Virus record (IMG/VR): IMGVR_UViG_3300017776_000125
Coordinates: 1 to 28,465 of that record
Length of the DNA stretch: 28,465 nt
Source of the DNA: a virus
Reading direction: 5' to 3' (one strand)
The translations under genes were made by a program, and so were the position numbers. The notes under the pieces were generated by a model that worked only from the letters and a program-made list of their open reading frames with translations, did not search any database and was not told the origin of the DNA. This document shows, piece after piece, positions 8,131 through 15,461 of the stretch. Position 1 is the first letter of the stretch. Each line of letters begins with the position of its first letter.

Positions 8131-9187
8131 TGTCGTTTGCTTCTATGTAAAATGATTTTAAATACTCTTTTAGTTTAGTTTTATTTACATCTGTTTCAAG
8201 TTGATCTACATAGTTATTTAGGAATGTGACAGTATCCTCACCCATTTCAACTATGTCATCTCTTACACTTGCTTTTATATCAGAGTAATCTTCTATAATA
8301 TTTAAATCATGTACCGTTATCTCATTATACAACCTTTCAACAAATTTGTCAAATTGGTTATCATCTGTCTTATTTAAGACTATTAATTTTATAAAGTGAT
8401 TATGATAAGGTTGTATATCATAGTTTATGTAATCTTTTTTCTTGTCATCATATATTATTTTTTTATGAATAGTTAGAGGATTCCATATTCTTTCAATCTC
8501 TCTTGTTTCTGTATCAAAGATATGAAAACCTTTAGGGTCTTGGTAATCTGACCATGTCATCTCATATTGAGCACCACAATAAAATATCTGACCATCATCT
8601 GTATGTTTGTGAAAGTGACCTGAAATTACTCTATCAAATCTTTTGAAGTCTGCCTTATCATTACCAAACTCATTGATTACACCATTCTGCATTTCTATAC
8701 CTTTAATCTCTAAATGACCAAAACATAAATCTGCCTTTGCTGTATTCAACATCTGTATAGATTCTTCTTTAGTATCATCACATATCCAAGGCATTAATAA
8801 TATAGAAGTGCCATCAAAATCTACGACTTTAGGTTTAGTGTATATAAATGGTTCATTAACACCATCAAAACTTGTATATAAATTTTCTATAGCATTTACT
8901 TCATTTGTATTTTTAAAATAGGTATCATGGTTACCTATGATTATATGTGTATCAATCTTTTCTTTATATAATCTGTCCCAGAATTGTTGTCTGTAAATAG
9001 AGGCAGTTTGAAAGTTAATAAATTTTCTTCTATCAACAACATCGCCTAAATGTATTAGTGTTTTAATATTGTTTTTTTCTAGGTAAGGAAAAAAGATTTC
9101 GTTATAAAATCTTAATTGATATTTTCTAAATGCTTCGCTATCATTACGAACACCGAAGTGTGTATCATTTAATATTGCAATTTTCAT
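8123..9187 (-). CDS. 47: gp47 recombination nuclease subunit (Mre11/SbcD-like)
   Basis: A 354-residue calcineurin-like phosphoesterase, nuclease partner of gp46. Metal-binding motifs are in order: NDTH (7-10), GDVVD (48-52), GNHD (85-88), GHLE (157-160), and GHFHKH (190-195). The C-terminal third should bind gp46. The length matches T4 gp47. It begins at a TAATG junction with the gp55 stop, so the late sigma factor and the nuclease are translationally coupled. Confidence 0.95.
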   Translation of the reverse strand: MKIAILNDTHFGVRNDSEAFRKYQLRFYNEIFFPYLEKNNIKTLIHLGDVVDRRKFINFQTASIYRQQFWDRLYKEKIDTHIIIGNHDTYFKNTNEVNAIENLYTSFDGVNEPFIYTKPKVVDFDGTSILLMPWICDDTKEESIQMLNTAKADLCFGHLEIKGIEMQNGVINEFGNDKADFKRFDRVISGHFHKHTDDGQIFYCGAQYEMTWSDYQDPKGFHIFDTETREIERIWNPLTIHKKIIYDDKKKDYINYDIQPYHNHFIKLIVLNKTDDNQFDKFVERLYNEITVHDLNIIEDYSDIKASVRDDIVEMGEDTVTFLNNYVDQLETDVNKTKLKEYLKSFYIEANDNA

Positions 9188-9735
9188 TATGTATCTAAAA
9201 CGCTTGTGTAATTTCTTCTTTTTCTTTTCTTAACTTTTATTTCACTCTTTTTTGGTTCTTCGGTTGTTGGTCTATTCTTTCTTAAAAATTCTAAAAATTG
9301 ATTCTTATATTCTGTATTAGTATCTCCAGGTAGTGTATCAAACTCATCAATACCTGCCTGTTCAATCATCTTATATTTTATATTTGCTTGTTTTTTCTCT
9401 TTCTGTATTCTTCTAATAAACGCATAATATATTATCTGCGTAAAATAAGCAAATGGGTTATTTGATTTTTGTGGGTTAAAATTATTTAAATATTGTAAGC
9501 AGTTTTCTATACCATCACTTATCATGTCATCTCTAAATGTGTAATTTATAAAGTTAGGTCTGTATGATAAATGATTTGCTATCTTTAAAAAACATTCACC
9601 AATGTAGTTAGTCACAGGAGGTCTTTTTCTTTTTCTTTTATCTGCCTTTTCACAACGATCCTTGTATTCAATCATTGCCTGTAAAAACTCTTTATTGCTT
9701 ACATAATGTACTGATTTTTTCTTTGTTCTAGTCAT
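9187..9735 (-). CDS. 55: gp55 late sigma factor
   Basis: A 182-residue relative of T4 gp55, the small sigma factor that recognises late boxes when RNA polymerase is tethered to the sliding clamp. The sigma region 2-like core spans about residues 66-118: TFRDDMISDGIENCLQYLNN, then FAYFTQIIYYAFIRRIQKEK. The tail (about 160-175) is very basic. Late boxes in this window are consistent with its activity. The promoter at 9742-9770 puts the predicted transcript start at or within a base or two of the ATG; there is no Shine-Dalgarno sequence, so the mRNA may be leaderless. Confidence 0.9.
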   Translation of the reverse strand: MTRTKKKSVHYVSNKEFLQAMIEYKDRCEKADKRKRKRPPVTNYIGECFLKIANHLSYRPNFINYTFRDDMISDGIENCLQYLNNFNPQKSNNPFAYFTQIIYYAFIRRIQKEKKQANIKYKMIEQAGIDEFDTLPGDTNTEYKNQFLEFLRKNRPTTEEPKKSEIKVKKRKRRNYTSVLDT

Positions 9736-9741
9736 AATTAT

Positions 9742-9770
9742 ATAATACTACATTTTGTTGTTTTTGTCAA
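9742..9770 (-). promoter_or_regulatory. sigma70-like promoter for gp55
   Basis: TTGACA (9765-9770), 17 nt, TATTAT (9742-9747) on the minus strand. The -35 lies in the end of the upstream oxygenase gene. This lets host polymerase make the late sigma factor before late transcription begins. Confidence 0.65.
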
Positions 9771-10353
9771 GGACATGCACAATATAATCCTTATCTTCTC
9801 TACATAGTATTTCCATGTTTATACTTACTCTCCATTCTTTTGAGTTGTGTTTAGTTGCGTCATGTATGAGATAATTTGGGAATAATATTAACTCGTTATT
9901 ATCTGGTTGATAGTATATCCATTTATTATCTACTTTAAACTTTACAGGACCTGATAATTTCTTGTTTATTCTAGGTATATTTAAGTAATATACAGCATTA
10001 ATAGTAGATGATTTTATATGATTATGTGGCACAAAGTTATAGTATTCTTTATTAGTAATACATGCCCAACATATTCTTTTACTTTTTTTTGATACTGTAA
10101 AATTAAATAACTGTTGTGCTACTCTATAAAATTTATCATATAGGTCATTAATAAGATTATTATACTTTTTGTCATCTTTATTATATAATATCTCAAAATT
10201 AGTAGTTGATTTATTTGAATTAGGTTGGTTATCCCAAAGGTCTTTTATACCTAATAAATTTTTTATTATCTTATCTTTTTGATATTTTGTAAACTTATGA
10301 AAGTCTTTTATTGATATTATAGGTACGTTCTTTAATGGTATATGTAAATTCAT
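9748..10353 (-). CDS. 2OG-Fe(II) oxygenase, HxH type
   Basis: A 201-residue, Asn/Lys-rich protein. The core reads VPHNHIKSSTINAVYYLNIP (108-127), giving H110-x-H112. Then LILFPNYLIHDA (155-166) gives H164, and EWRVSINME (173-181) gives R175. This is the 2OG-FeII_Oxy_5-like layout also seen in the genes at 7522 and 3615, but the sequences are far apart, so these are not recent duplicates. Base composition looks more AT-rich than the neighbours. It sits between the Sm-like gene and gp55, after a 71-nt gap that holds hairpins and a plus-strand promoter. Confidence 0.8.
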   Translation of the reverse strand: MNLHIPLKNVPIISIKDFHKFTKYQKDKIIKNLLGIKDLWDNQPNSNKSTTNFEILYNKDDKKYNNLINDLYDKFYRVAQQLFNFTVSKKSKRICWACITNKEYYNFVPHNHIKSSTINAVYYLNIPRINKKLSGPVKFKVDNKWIYYQPDNNELILFPNYLIHDATKHNSKEWRVSINMEILCREDKDYIVHVLDKNNKM

Positions 10354-10364
10354 TTCACGGTCGC

Positions 10365-10392
10365 TTGACAGGTTAGGTTTTTCTGATATAAT
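10365..10392 (+). promoter_or_regulatory. Plus-strand sigma70-like promoter opposing the operon
   Basis: TTGACA (10365-10370), 16 nt, TATAAT (10387-10392), with TGA directly before the -10 forming an extended -10. It points right, against all genes in the window, and would start an RNA near 10399 that runs through hairpins and antisense to the 3' end of the gene at 10425-10850. Confidence 0.6.
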
Positions 10393-10424
10393 ACCCTATG
10401 TGGGTTGGTCACCAGGGACCTTAG
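10393..10424. repeat. Paired short inverted repeats in the gap between oxygenase and Sm-like genes
   Basis: Two adjacent inverted repeats: ACCC/GGGT around a 5-nt loop (10393-10405) and GGTC/GACC around a 6-nt loop (about 10407-10420). Either strand's RNA could fold. Neither is followed by a clear U-tract, so they do not look like a standard terminator. Confidence 0.5.
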
Positions 10425-10850
10425 CTAGTGTATCTTTTTGCTAGGCATATCAAAGTATTCTTTTAAATCATCAAGGTTCTCTTTTTGAGTTTTATTATCA
10501 TAATTATCATAGTCTTCATCTGACATATCTCTTTCTATAAAGGCAGGAAGTTTTTGATTTTGTTTGTTTATTGTATCTACTAAATGATGATATCTTCTAG
10601 TAAAAGGCTCTGTGGCATTTGCGATAGTCATAATCTTATCTTTTGGTATTGTTATAATTTTATCATTAGTAAACCCAACCCATTTAACCAATGCGATATA
10701 ATCTGATATCCCCATCTCGGTTATTTTAGGCACGTATTTAATTAACATTGGCTCAGATAATCTTATAAGCGTTTTATTATCTTTAATTTGTTCTTTAGGA
10801 ATTACACAACAGATTTCTTCGCCAGATATTAGTCGAATTATTTTAACCAT
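10425..10850 (-). CDS. Sm-like small protein, conserved in marine T4-like phages
   Basis: A 141-residue protein starting MVKIIRLISGEEICCVIPKE. The opening 'hydrophobic strand, SGEE, hydrophobic strand' resembles the first half of an Sm/LSm fold, as do the later strands LIRLSEPMLIKYVP and DKIITIPKDKIMTIAN (about 28-95). The C-terminal 45 residues are acidic and Tyr/Asn-rich (MSDEDYDNYDN), probably disordered. If the Sm-like reading holds, RNA binding would be possible, but that is inference. It follows uvsW after 1 nt, so it is co-translated with it. Confidence 0.6.
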   Translation of the reverse strand: MVKIIRLISGEEICCVIPKEQIKDNKTLIRLSEPMLIKYVPKITEMGISDYIALVKWVGFTNDKIITIPKDKIMTIANATEPFTRRYHHLVDTINKQNQKLPAFIERDMSDEDYDNYDNKTQKENLDDLKEYFDMPSKKIH

Positions 10851-10851
10851 A

Positions 10852-12306
10852 TTACTTTAGTTCCACACTATGGATCTCATATGTGAAACCCTCCTCGTTG
10901 TAAATATTTATTCTTTCCTGAAAGTGGGTCAGCGTAAAGTTCTTCTTTTCTTTATATGTCAGGTCATCTGATATGTCATATAATGTCGCTGTATCTTTAC
11001 TATCACCTATCCTTAAACCTCTACCTATTGATTGTAGATTTCTTATCCTAGATTTAGAAGGACTAGCAAAAATAATGTTATGCAAGTTCCGTATGTTAAT
11101 CCCCGTAGAGAAAGTCCCATAGGAAGCCACGATAATAGCGTCATCGCTTTTTTCTGTGATTGCTCTAACTTGTTCTCTTTGTTGGGTGTCAACTCCTCCA
11201 TAGACAAAGAAGACTTCTCGGTCTCCTGCTTTGTTTCGTATAAGTTCATATAACTCCTTACCATGTTTTTCTACAAGTTGAAATAGTATTAAAGTATTAC
11301 CATTCAAGGCTGTTGCTAGATTTCTTATATACTTATTTCTTTTCTCACTCTGAGCTAGATATTCTAACTCTTTATGATACTTTTCTTTGTAAATCGCTTT
11401 TGCTTCTGCCTCTGTATGTTTTAATACTAGGCATATTATTTTTAAATCTGCAAGTTGTTTTTTATCTATTAGTTCTCTAGTAGATACAACTTTGTTTACT
11501 CTACCAAATAGACCTTCTAATACTAACTTATGGGTTTTAGTACCATCTAAGGTACCAGTCATACCAATACGATATTTACAATCGGTCAGTTTCGTCATTA
11601 TTTTCGTCAAAGATACAGCTTTAAATAAATGGGCTTCATCACCTATAACAGCGCCGAAGTCAGCGAAAAAAGTTTTTGGGAGTTTATATAGAGATTGCCA
11701 AGTAGAGATAACTATTCGTTTGCCTTCTTCTATTTCGTAACCATGGTAGTTTCTACTTACATTATTCTCTACATCAAATCCATAGTCTTTAAAGTCTTTG
11801 TATAGTTGTTCTACTAATGATGTTGTTGGTACTATTATGAGTATGTTGTTATCTATCACGTTTAGATAGTGTCTTACTAATAGATATGCGATAAGTGATT
11901 TACCAGACGCAGTAGGCGATAATATTAATCCTCTCTCGTAATCTAAGGCATATTTAAATGCGTCAATTTGATAATCTCTCGGTGTGATAGAGAGTTCATA
12001 AGACTTGACTAATTCGTCTATATCGGCGGCTGTGTGCGATTGAATTGTATGAATCTCGTTGTTTTCTTCTATTTCTATGTTTTTCTTATTACACCAGTCT
12101 TTTAGATAGGGATACAATCCAACATATAATTGACCTGTGGCATATGAATATAATCGTATCTTACCATCCCAAACTCTGTTTCTAAATTGTGGTGTAAACT
12201 TATAACCAGGTACCTCAAAAGAAAAATAATCTGTTAATTCACGTCTAACATCTGCTTCTGCCTCTATCTGTAAATAGACCGTATTTAATTTTTTTACTTT
12301 AATCAT
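10852..12306 (-). CDS. uvsW: UvsW recombination helicase
   Basis: A 484-residue superfamily 2 helicase. In T4, UvsW unwinds R-loops and branched DNA and switches replication from origins to recombination. Visible motifs: PTASGKS (131-137, Walker A), GDEAH (222-226, Walker B), MTGTLDG (249-255), and QSIGRGLRIG near residue 435 (motif VI with arginine fingers). The first about 100 residues form the small N-terminal DNA-binding domain of this family (FEVPGYKFTPQFRNRVWDGK). The length is near that of T4 UvsW. It starts at an ATGA overlap with the preceding oxygenase. Confidence 0.95.
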   Translation of the reverse strand: MIKVKKLNTVYLQIEAEADVRRELTDYFSFEVPGYKFTPQFRNRVWDGKIRLYSYATGQLYVGLYPYLKDWCNKKNIEIEENNEIHTIQSHTAADIDELVKSYELSITPRDYQIDAFKYALDYERGLILSPTASGKSLIAYLLVRHYLNVIDNNILIIVPTTSLVEQLYKDFKDYGFDVENNVSRNYHGYEIEEGKRIVISTWQSLYKLPKTFFADFGAVIGDEAHLFKAVSLTKIMTKLTDCKYRIGMTGTLDGTKTHKLVLEGLFGRVNKVVSTRELIDKKQLADLKIICLVLKHTEAEAKAIYKEKYHKELEYLAQSEKRNKYIRNLATALNGNTLILFQLVEKHGKELYELIRNKAGDREVFFVYGGVDTQQREQVRAITEKSDDAIIVASYGTFSTGINIRNLHNIIFASPSKSRIRNLQSIGRGLRIGDSKDTATLYDISDDLTYKEKKNFTLTHFQERINIYNEEGFTYEIHSVELK

Positions 12307-12824
12307 ATTTTAAATGTAAATACCATAACAGCTCTAAGGCCTTTTTTAGGAAAATATAGATAGTGAGGTTGATTGTCAAAACAAACACCTTTGTACTTCT
12401 CTGGTCTTACTTTTATTTCCTTCTTACCATTCTTAATTACTGTATATGATTTTTTATCACACTCATTTATATATACAAGCAGTTGTGAATGATTATATTC
12501 ATGGTCTTGGTGTACATTACATTTTTCATAACCATTGTTATATGTTAGATTGATACTTATTCTAAGCACATCTATTATAGTCATAGTATTATTTTTTGCA
12601 AAATTATCTAATATACCTAAACAGAATTTGCCCATATATGACCTAAAATATTCTCCTTCTTCTCTTTCCTCAGGTCTTCTTAATACCGTATGTTTTAGAA
12701 AAGGTTTATTCTTTCTACCGACAACACTCCTGTTCTCAATAAACCAAGGAAAGTCATTACTAAAAATATGATTTTCAATATACGCTATCTGTTCCTTACT
12801 TAAAAAATCTTTATCTATTATCAT
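12303..12824 (-). CDS. 2OG-Fe(II) oxygenase, paralogue B of a tandem pair
   Basis: A 173-residue oxygenase. NVHQDHEYNHSQLLVYIN (103-120) gives H105-x-D107, HYLYFPKKGLRAVMVFTFK gives H154 and R164, and KKSYTVI (124-130) is a shared family strand. It aligns along its full length with the next gene upstream (12821-13336): both begin with a KDFL segment, share FP-F-I-x and the same motif spacing, and end VFTFK or VYTFK. It is therefore a tandem duplicate. ATGA overlaps join it to both neighbours, including uvsW. Confidence 0.82.
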   Translation of the reverse strand: MIIDKDFLSKEQIAYIENHIFSNDFPWFIENRSVVGRKNKPFLKHTVLRRPEEREEGEYFRSYMGKFCLGILDNFAKNNTMTIIDVLRISINLTYNNGYEKCNVHQDHEYNHSQLLVYINECDKKSYTVIKNGKKEIKVRPEKYKGVCFDNQPHYLYFPKKGLRAVMVFTFKI

Positions 12825-13336
12825 TTAAATGTATATACCAATACAACTCTATGACCTATTCTTGGATAATAATGATAGTGATGATTGTCACCAAAACTTA
12901 CTGCACTATATTGTATAGGTTTTATTTTATCTATAGGTTTTCTATTTTCATCTAATATTACTGTGTATGATCTTTTGTCCTTTACATCATTACAATATAT
13001 TAATAATTGTTTGTGTGGTTCTTTATGATCTGTATGTTCTAATGATTTTTTTATACCCACGTTAAATGTTAGATTTACAGAGCACCTTAATATTTCCTTA
13101 TATCGTATATCATGTTTATTGCAAAACGTATTTAATATATCCTTATACATATCTACGTTGCCTGTATTCCAATCTTTATCATATCTTCGTAAACATATAT
13201 GTTCCATCATTGTGTAGTCGTCATCAAATGTAGAATGTGGTTGTATGAAATAAGGAAAATCAGCCTTTAGAATAAACTCTGATATAAAGTCCTTATGTTT
13301 ATCTTTTAAAAAATCTTTATCTTTGATTATCTTCAT
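12821..13336 (-). CDS. 2OG-Fe(II) oxygenase, paralogue A of a tandem pair
   Basis: 171 residues from ATG 13336 (MKIIKDKDFLKDKHKDFISE). A longer frame reaches 13429 but its extra N-terminus is just the overlapping end of the preceding gene, and the paralogue has no such extension. SLEHTDHKEPHKQLLIYCND (98-117) gives H101-x-D103. HYHYYPRIGHRVVLVYTFK gives H153 (the His conserved in the paralogue) and R163. It overlaps the gene before it by 20 nt. Substrate unknown. Confidence 0.82.
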   Translation of the reverse strand: MKIIKDKDFLKDKHKDFISEFILKADFPYFIQPHSTFDDDYTMMEHICLRRYDKDWNTGNVDMYKDILNTFCNKHDIRYKEILRCSVNLTFNVGIKKSLEHTDHKEPHKQLLIYCNDVKDKRSYTVILDENRKPIDKIKPIQYSAVSFGDNHHYHYYPRIGHRVVLVYTFK

Positions 13337-13856
13337 AATTAAAATAGCCACCCATAATATATCTATCATGGTTATCAGGACATTGTTGTCCTCTATGTAG
13401 ATGTGTAAAGTAGGCTGGGAACATAGCAACCCTACCTTTTATAGATTTAATTACTTCACCTGTATAAAACTCTGTACCACAATTATGATCTGATAGATAT
13501 ATCATAAAGTTTAATACTCTTTTGTTATTATCATATCCATGCTCACAATGAAAATCTTTGAACCAGTTGCCTGGTTTAAACCATTTAAACCTAAGTTCTT
13601 TTAATACCCAAGGATAAGGTGTCAAAGCACTTTCCTTAAATGTTTTTGTGTATGTATCTATTAATGTTTTTAATTGATCTGAAAATGTTATATTGTTCGT
13701 AAAGTATGATGAATAACCATACTTATTATTATCAAATTCAGATGTAAGATTTTTATATTTTTCTACTAACTCATCACACTCATTATTTGACAAGAAATTA
13801 TCTTGTACCAACGTGAAATCTTTATGTTTTTTCTTTGTTTGATAATCGCTGCTCAT
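13317..13856 (-). CDS. 2OG-Fe(II) oxygenase, prolyl-4-hydroxylase-like with HxE site
   Basis: A 179-residue oxygenase of the P4H-like group. FKDFHCEHGYDNNKRVLNFM (99-118) gives H103-x-E105, so Glu replaces the usual Asp. YLSDHNCGTEFY (120-131) is the conserved strand, FPAYFTHLHRG (146-156) gives H154, and DRYIMGGYFN (164-173) gives R165. The Glu form also occurs in the oxygenase beside gp17, which has the same FPA-F-H-H-G layout, and HxE is known in active members of the clavaminate synthase group. It overlaps its neighbours by 35 and 20 nt. Confidence 0.83.
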   Translation of the reverse strand: MSSDYQTKKKHKDFTLVQDNFLSNNECDELVEKYKNLTSEFDNNKYGYSSYFTNNITFSDQLKTLIDTYTKTFKESALTPYPWVLKELRFKWFKPGNWFKDFHCEHGYDNNKRVLNFMIYLSDHNCGTEFYTGEVIKSIKGRVAMFPAYFTHLHRGQQCPDNHDRYIMGGYFNYEDNQR

Positions 13857-14577
13857 GTAAGTTTTTATCTGCCTTTTGCATTGCCTGTATTTTTTCTGGT
13901 ATCTTAAATTCAGCAGGTAATCCTAAATGAGGTCTGCCATCATAGACACAGTTTTCACCATATGGTCCATCTACGTTGTTATAATGAAGGAATACTTGAG
14001 CGTGATTATCACCTAAAAAAGGTTCTCTCCAATGTTCTATTTCACAACCTCTATAAACTATCATATCACCAGGTTTCATATGAATAGGCACACCTCTATT
14101 ACCAAAGCCCCCTGTCTTATCTACCCACATAGGCCAGTCATATTTTTCCCAATCTTGTTTTCTACCTTTTAAATTATTATTGTCATATCCTAAACATAAT
14201 GTAGTTGACACTTCACAACTTGGTCTATCTTTGTGTCTTTTTAAATCATCACCGTTCTTGTATAAACGCCAATATGAATATGTAGGTTTAAGATTTAAAC
14301 CTGTAATATTTCTCATGCCTTGTAAACCATATTGTAATAATGTTTCCATTGCTGGATCAGCATAACATGAGTAAGTATTAGGCACTTGTTGATCTTTATA
14401 TGTGCCATCAAGCTCTGCTCTATAACCAGGCCATTTACTATTGACCATAGTCTTTGCTCTATTAGCTCTCATAAGAGCATAACCGTATAGATAATCTGCA
14501 AGTATAGGTGGTATAAATTCTTTTATAACACAATACTTATTATCTTTGTAAAATTTTTCTGTGTCTTTTATTGCCAT
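13822..14577 (-). CDS. 2OG-Fe(II) oxygenase family protein
   Basis: 251 residues from ATG 14577, which has TAGGA upstream; a GTG at 14595 is less likely. It starts with a KFYKDNKYCVIKEFI-type helix, then YWRLYKNGDDLKRHKDRPSC (102-121) giving H115-x-D117, TTLCLGY, and GDMIVYRGCEIEHWREPF (170-187) giving H182. QVFLHYN (194-200) ends the core; the usual 2OG-binding Arg is not obvious and R184 is a candidate. A Gly/Trp-rich insertion (about 136-165) is unusual. The C-terminus is Lys/Gln-rich. The start overlaps the end of the preceding oxygenase by 10 nt. Confidence 0.78.
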   Translation of the reverse strand: MAIKDTEKFYKDNKYCVIKEFIPPILADYLYGYALMRANRAKTMVNSKWPGYRAELDGTYKDQQVPNTYSCYADPAMETLLQYGLQGMRNITGLNLKPTYSYWRLYKNGDDLKRHKDRPSCEVSTTLCLGYDNNNLKGRKQDWEKYDWPMWVDKTGGFGNRGVPIHMKPGDMIVYRGCEIEHWREPFLGDNHAQVFLHYNNVDGPYGENCVYDGRPHLGLPAEFKIPEKIQAMQKADKNLHEQRLSNKEKT

Positions 14578-15461
14578 GGTTTTCCTAAACTCCACAATAC
14601 TAATGAGTATCTAGTTCCTCTTGTACAAGGTGTGACACAATGATATGTAAAACTAGGGAATATGATAACTGATCCTTGAGGTCTTATTTCTTCACATACC
14701 TTAAATCTTTTCTTACCTGCGTGAGCGCCTAAATCAAACTTTAGATTACCACCTGCATAATTATTAGGATTAGTTAGATTAACAGTCATACTTATTTTTC
14801 TTACTTTATCCCACATATGTATATTATCAGTAAATCCAGGTGCTAAAGATTTCTTATCTCTTTTAAGAGGTATATCAGCTCCTCTCATGTCAGGTTCAGG
14901 TTTACCATCAGGTCTCATAATCACAAAACCTTTATCATCTCTTTTAGGTGGTTTAAATTGTGGTACCTTACCATCTTTTACTTTTACAGCTGCTTTATAT
15001 GCACTTCTAAAATCAGATGATCCATCAGCATGCCAACCATAGAAACCACCATTTTCTTTTCTACCGTGATATACTGTAAACTGAAATGACTCAGAAAAAT
15101 CCCACTTCCAGTTCCAACCTGCTTGTGCGTTTGCGTGATGTATATATGGATGAAATAAATCGTATAACCATTTGTCATTCAACCATGAAATATCACTATC
15201 TCTTACATAGGCTCTTTCAACGTCAATGCCTTTTTTAGCAAGCGTTTCTCTGTTTGCGCCTCCTGTTATCATAGTATCAGACATCTTCCTGCCTTGACTA
15301 TCTATGCCACCTTTTTCTTTACCATCAAAGGTAGCAGCTACTTTTGATACACCATGACTTTCATCCACAACCATCTTTGATAAACCATGTGATATAATTT
15401 TCTTACATACATCTGGCTTGATAGCACTCTTGTAAAACATGTATGAATTTCTTAATTGCAT
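14568..15461 (-). CDS. 2OG-Fe(II) oxygenase, PKHD-type
   Basis: 297 residues from ATG 15461, which has AGGAG 7 nt upstream and overlaps the uvsY stop as TAATG; a start at 15491 is less likely. The core resembles PKHD-type hydroxylases: YHGRKENGGFYGWHADGSSD (131-150) gives H144-x-D146, MTVNLTNPNNYAGGNLKFD gives the Gly-Gly strand, FPSFTYHCVTP (268-278) gives H274, and GTRYSLVLW (282-290) gives R284. A charged insertion of about 70 residues (150-220) separates the first metal motif from the barrel, making it the largest oxygenase here. Confidence 0.87.
   Translation of the reverse strand: MQLRNSYMFYKSAIKPDVCKKIISHGLSKMVVDESHGVSKVAATFDGKEKGGIDSQGRKMSDTMITGGANRETLAKKGIDVERAYVRDSDISWLNDKWLYDLFHPYIHHANAQAGWNWKWDFSESFQFTVYHGRKENGGFYGWHADGSSDFRSAYKAAVKVKDGKVPQFKPPKRDDKGFVIMRPDGKPEPDMRGADIPLKRDKKSLAPGFTDNIHMWDKVRKISMTVNLTNPNNYAGGNLKFDLGAHAGKKRFKVCEEIRPQGSVIIFPSFTYHCVTPCTRGTRYSLVLWSLGKPWQ

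Noticed and set aside
11043-11264. 73-codon minus-strand frame within uvsW in another frame
   Set aside because: Lies entirely inside the conserved helicase C-terminal domain, with no independent signals.
13337-13429. 31-codon N-terminal extension of the oxygenase at 12821-13336
   Set aside because: The paralogue begins at the equivalent of 13336, and the extension is simply the preceding gene's coding end in another frame.
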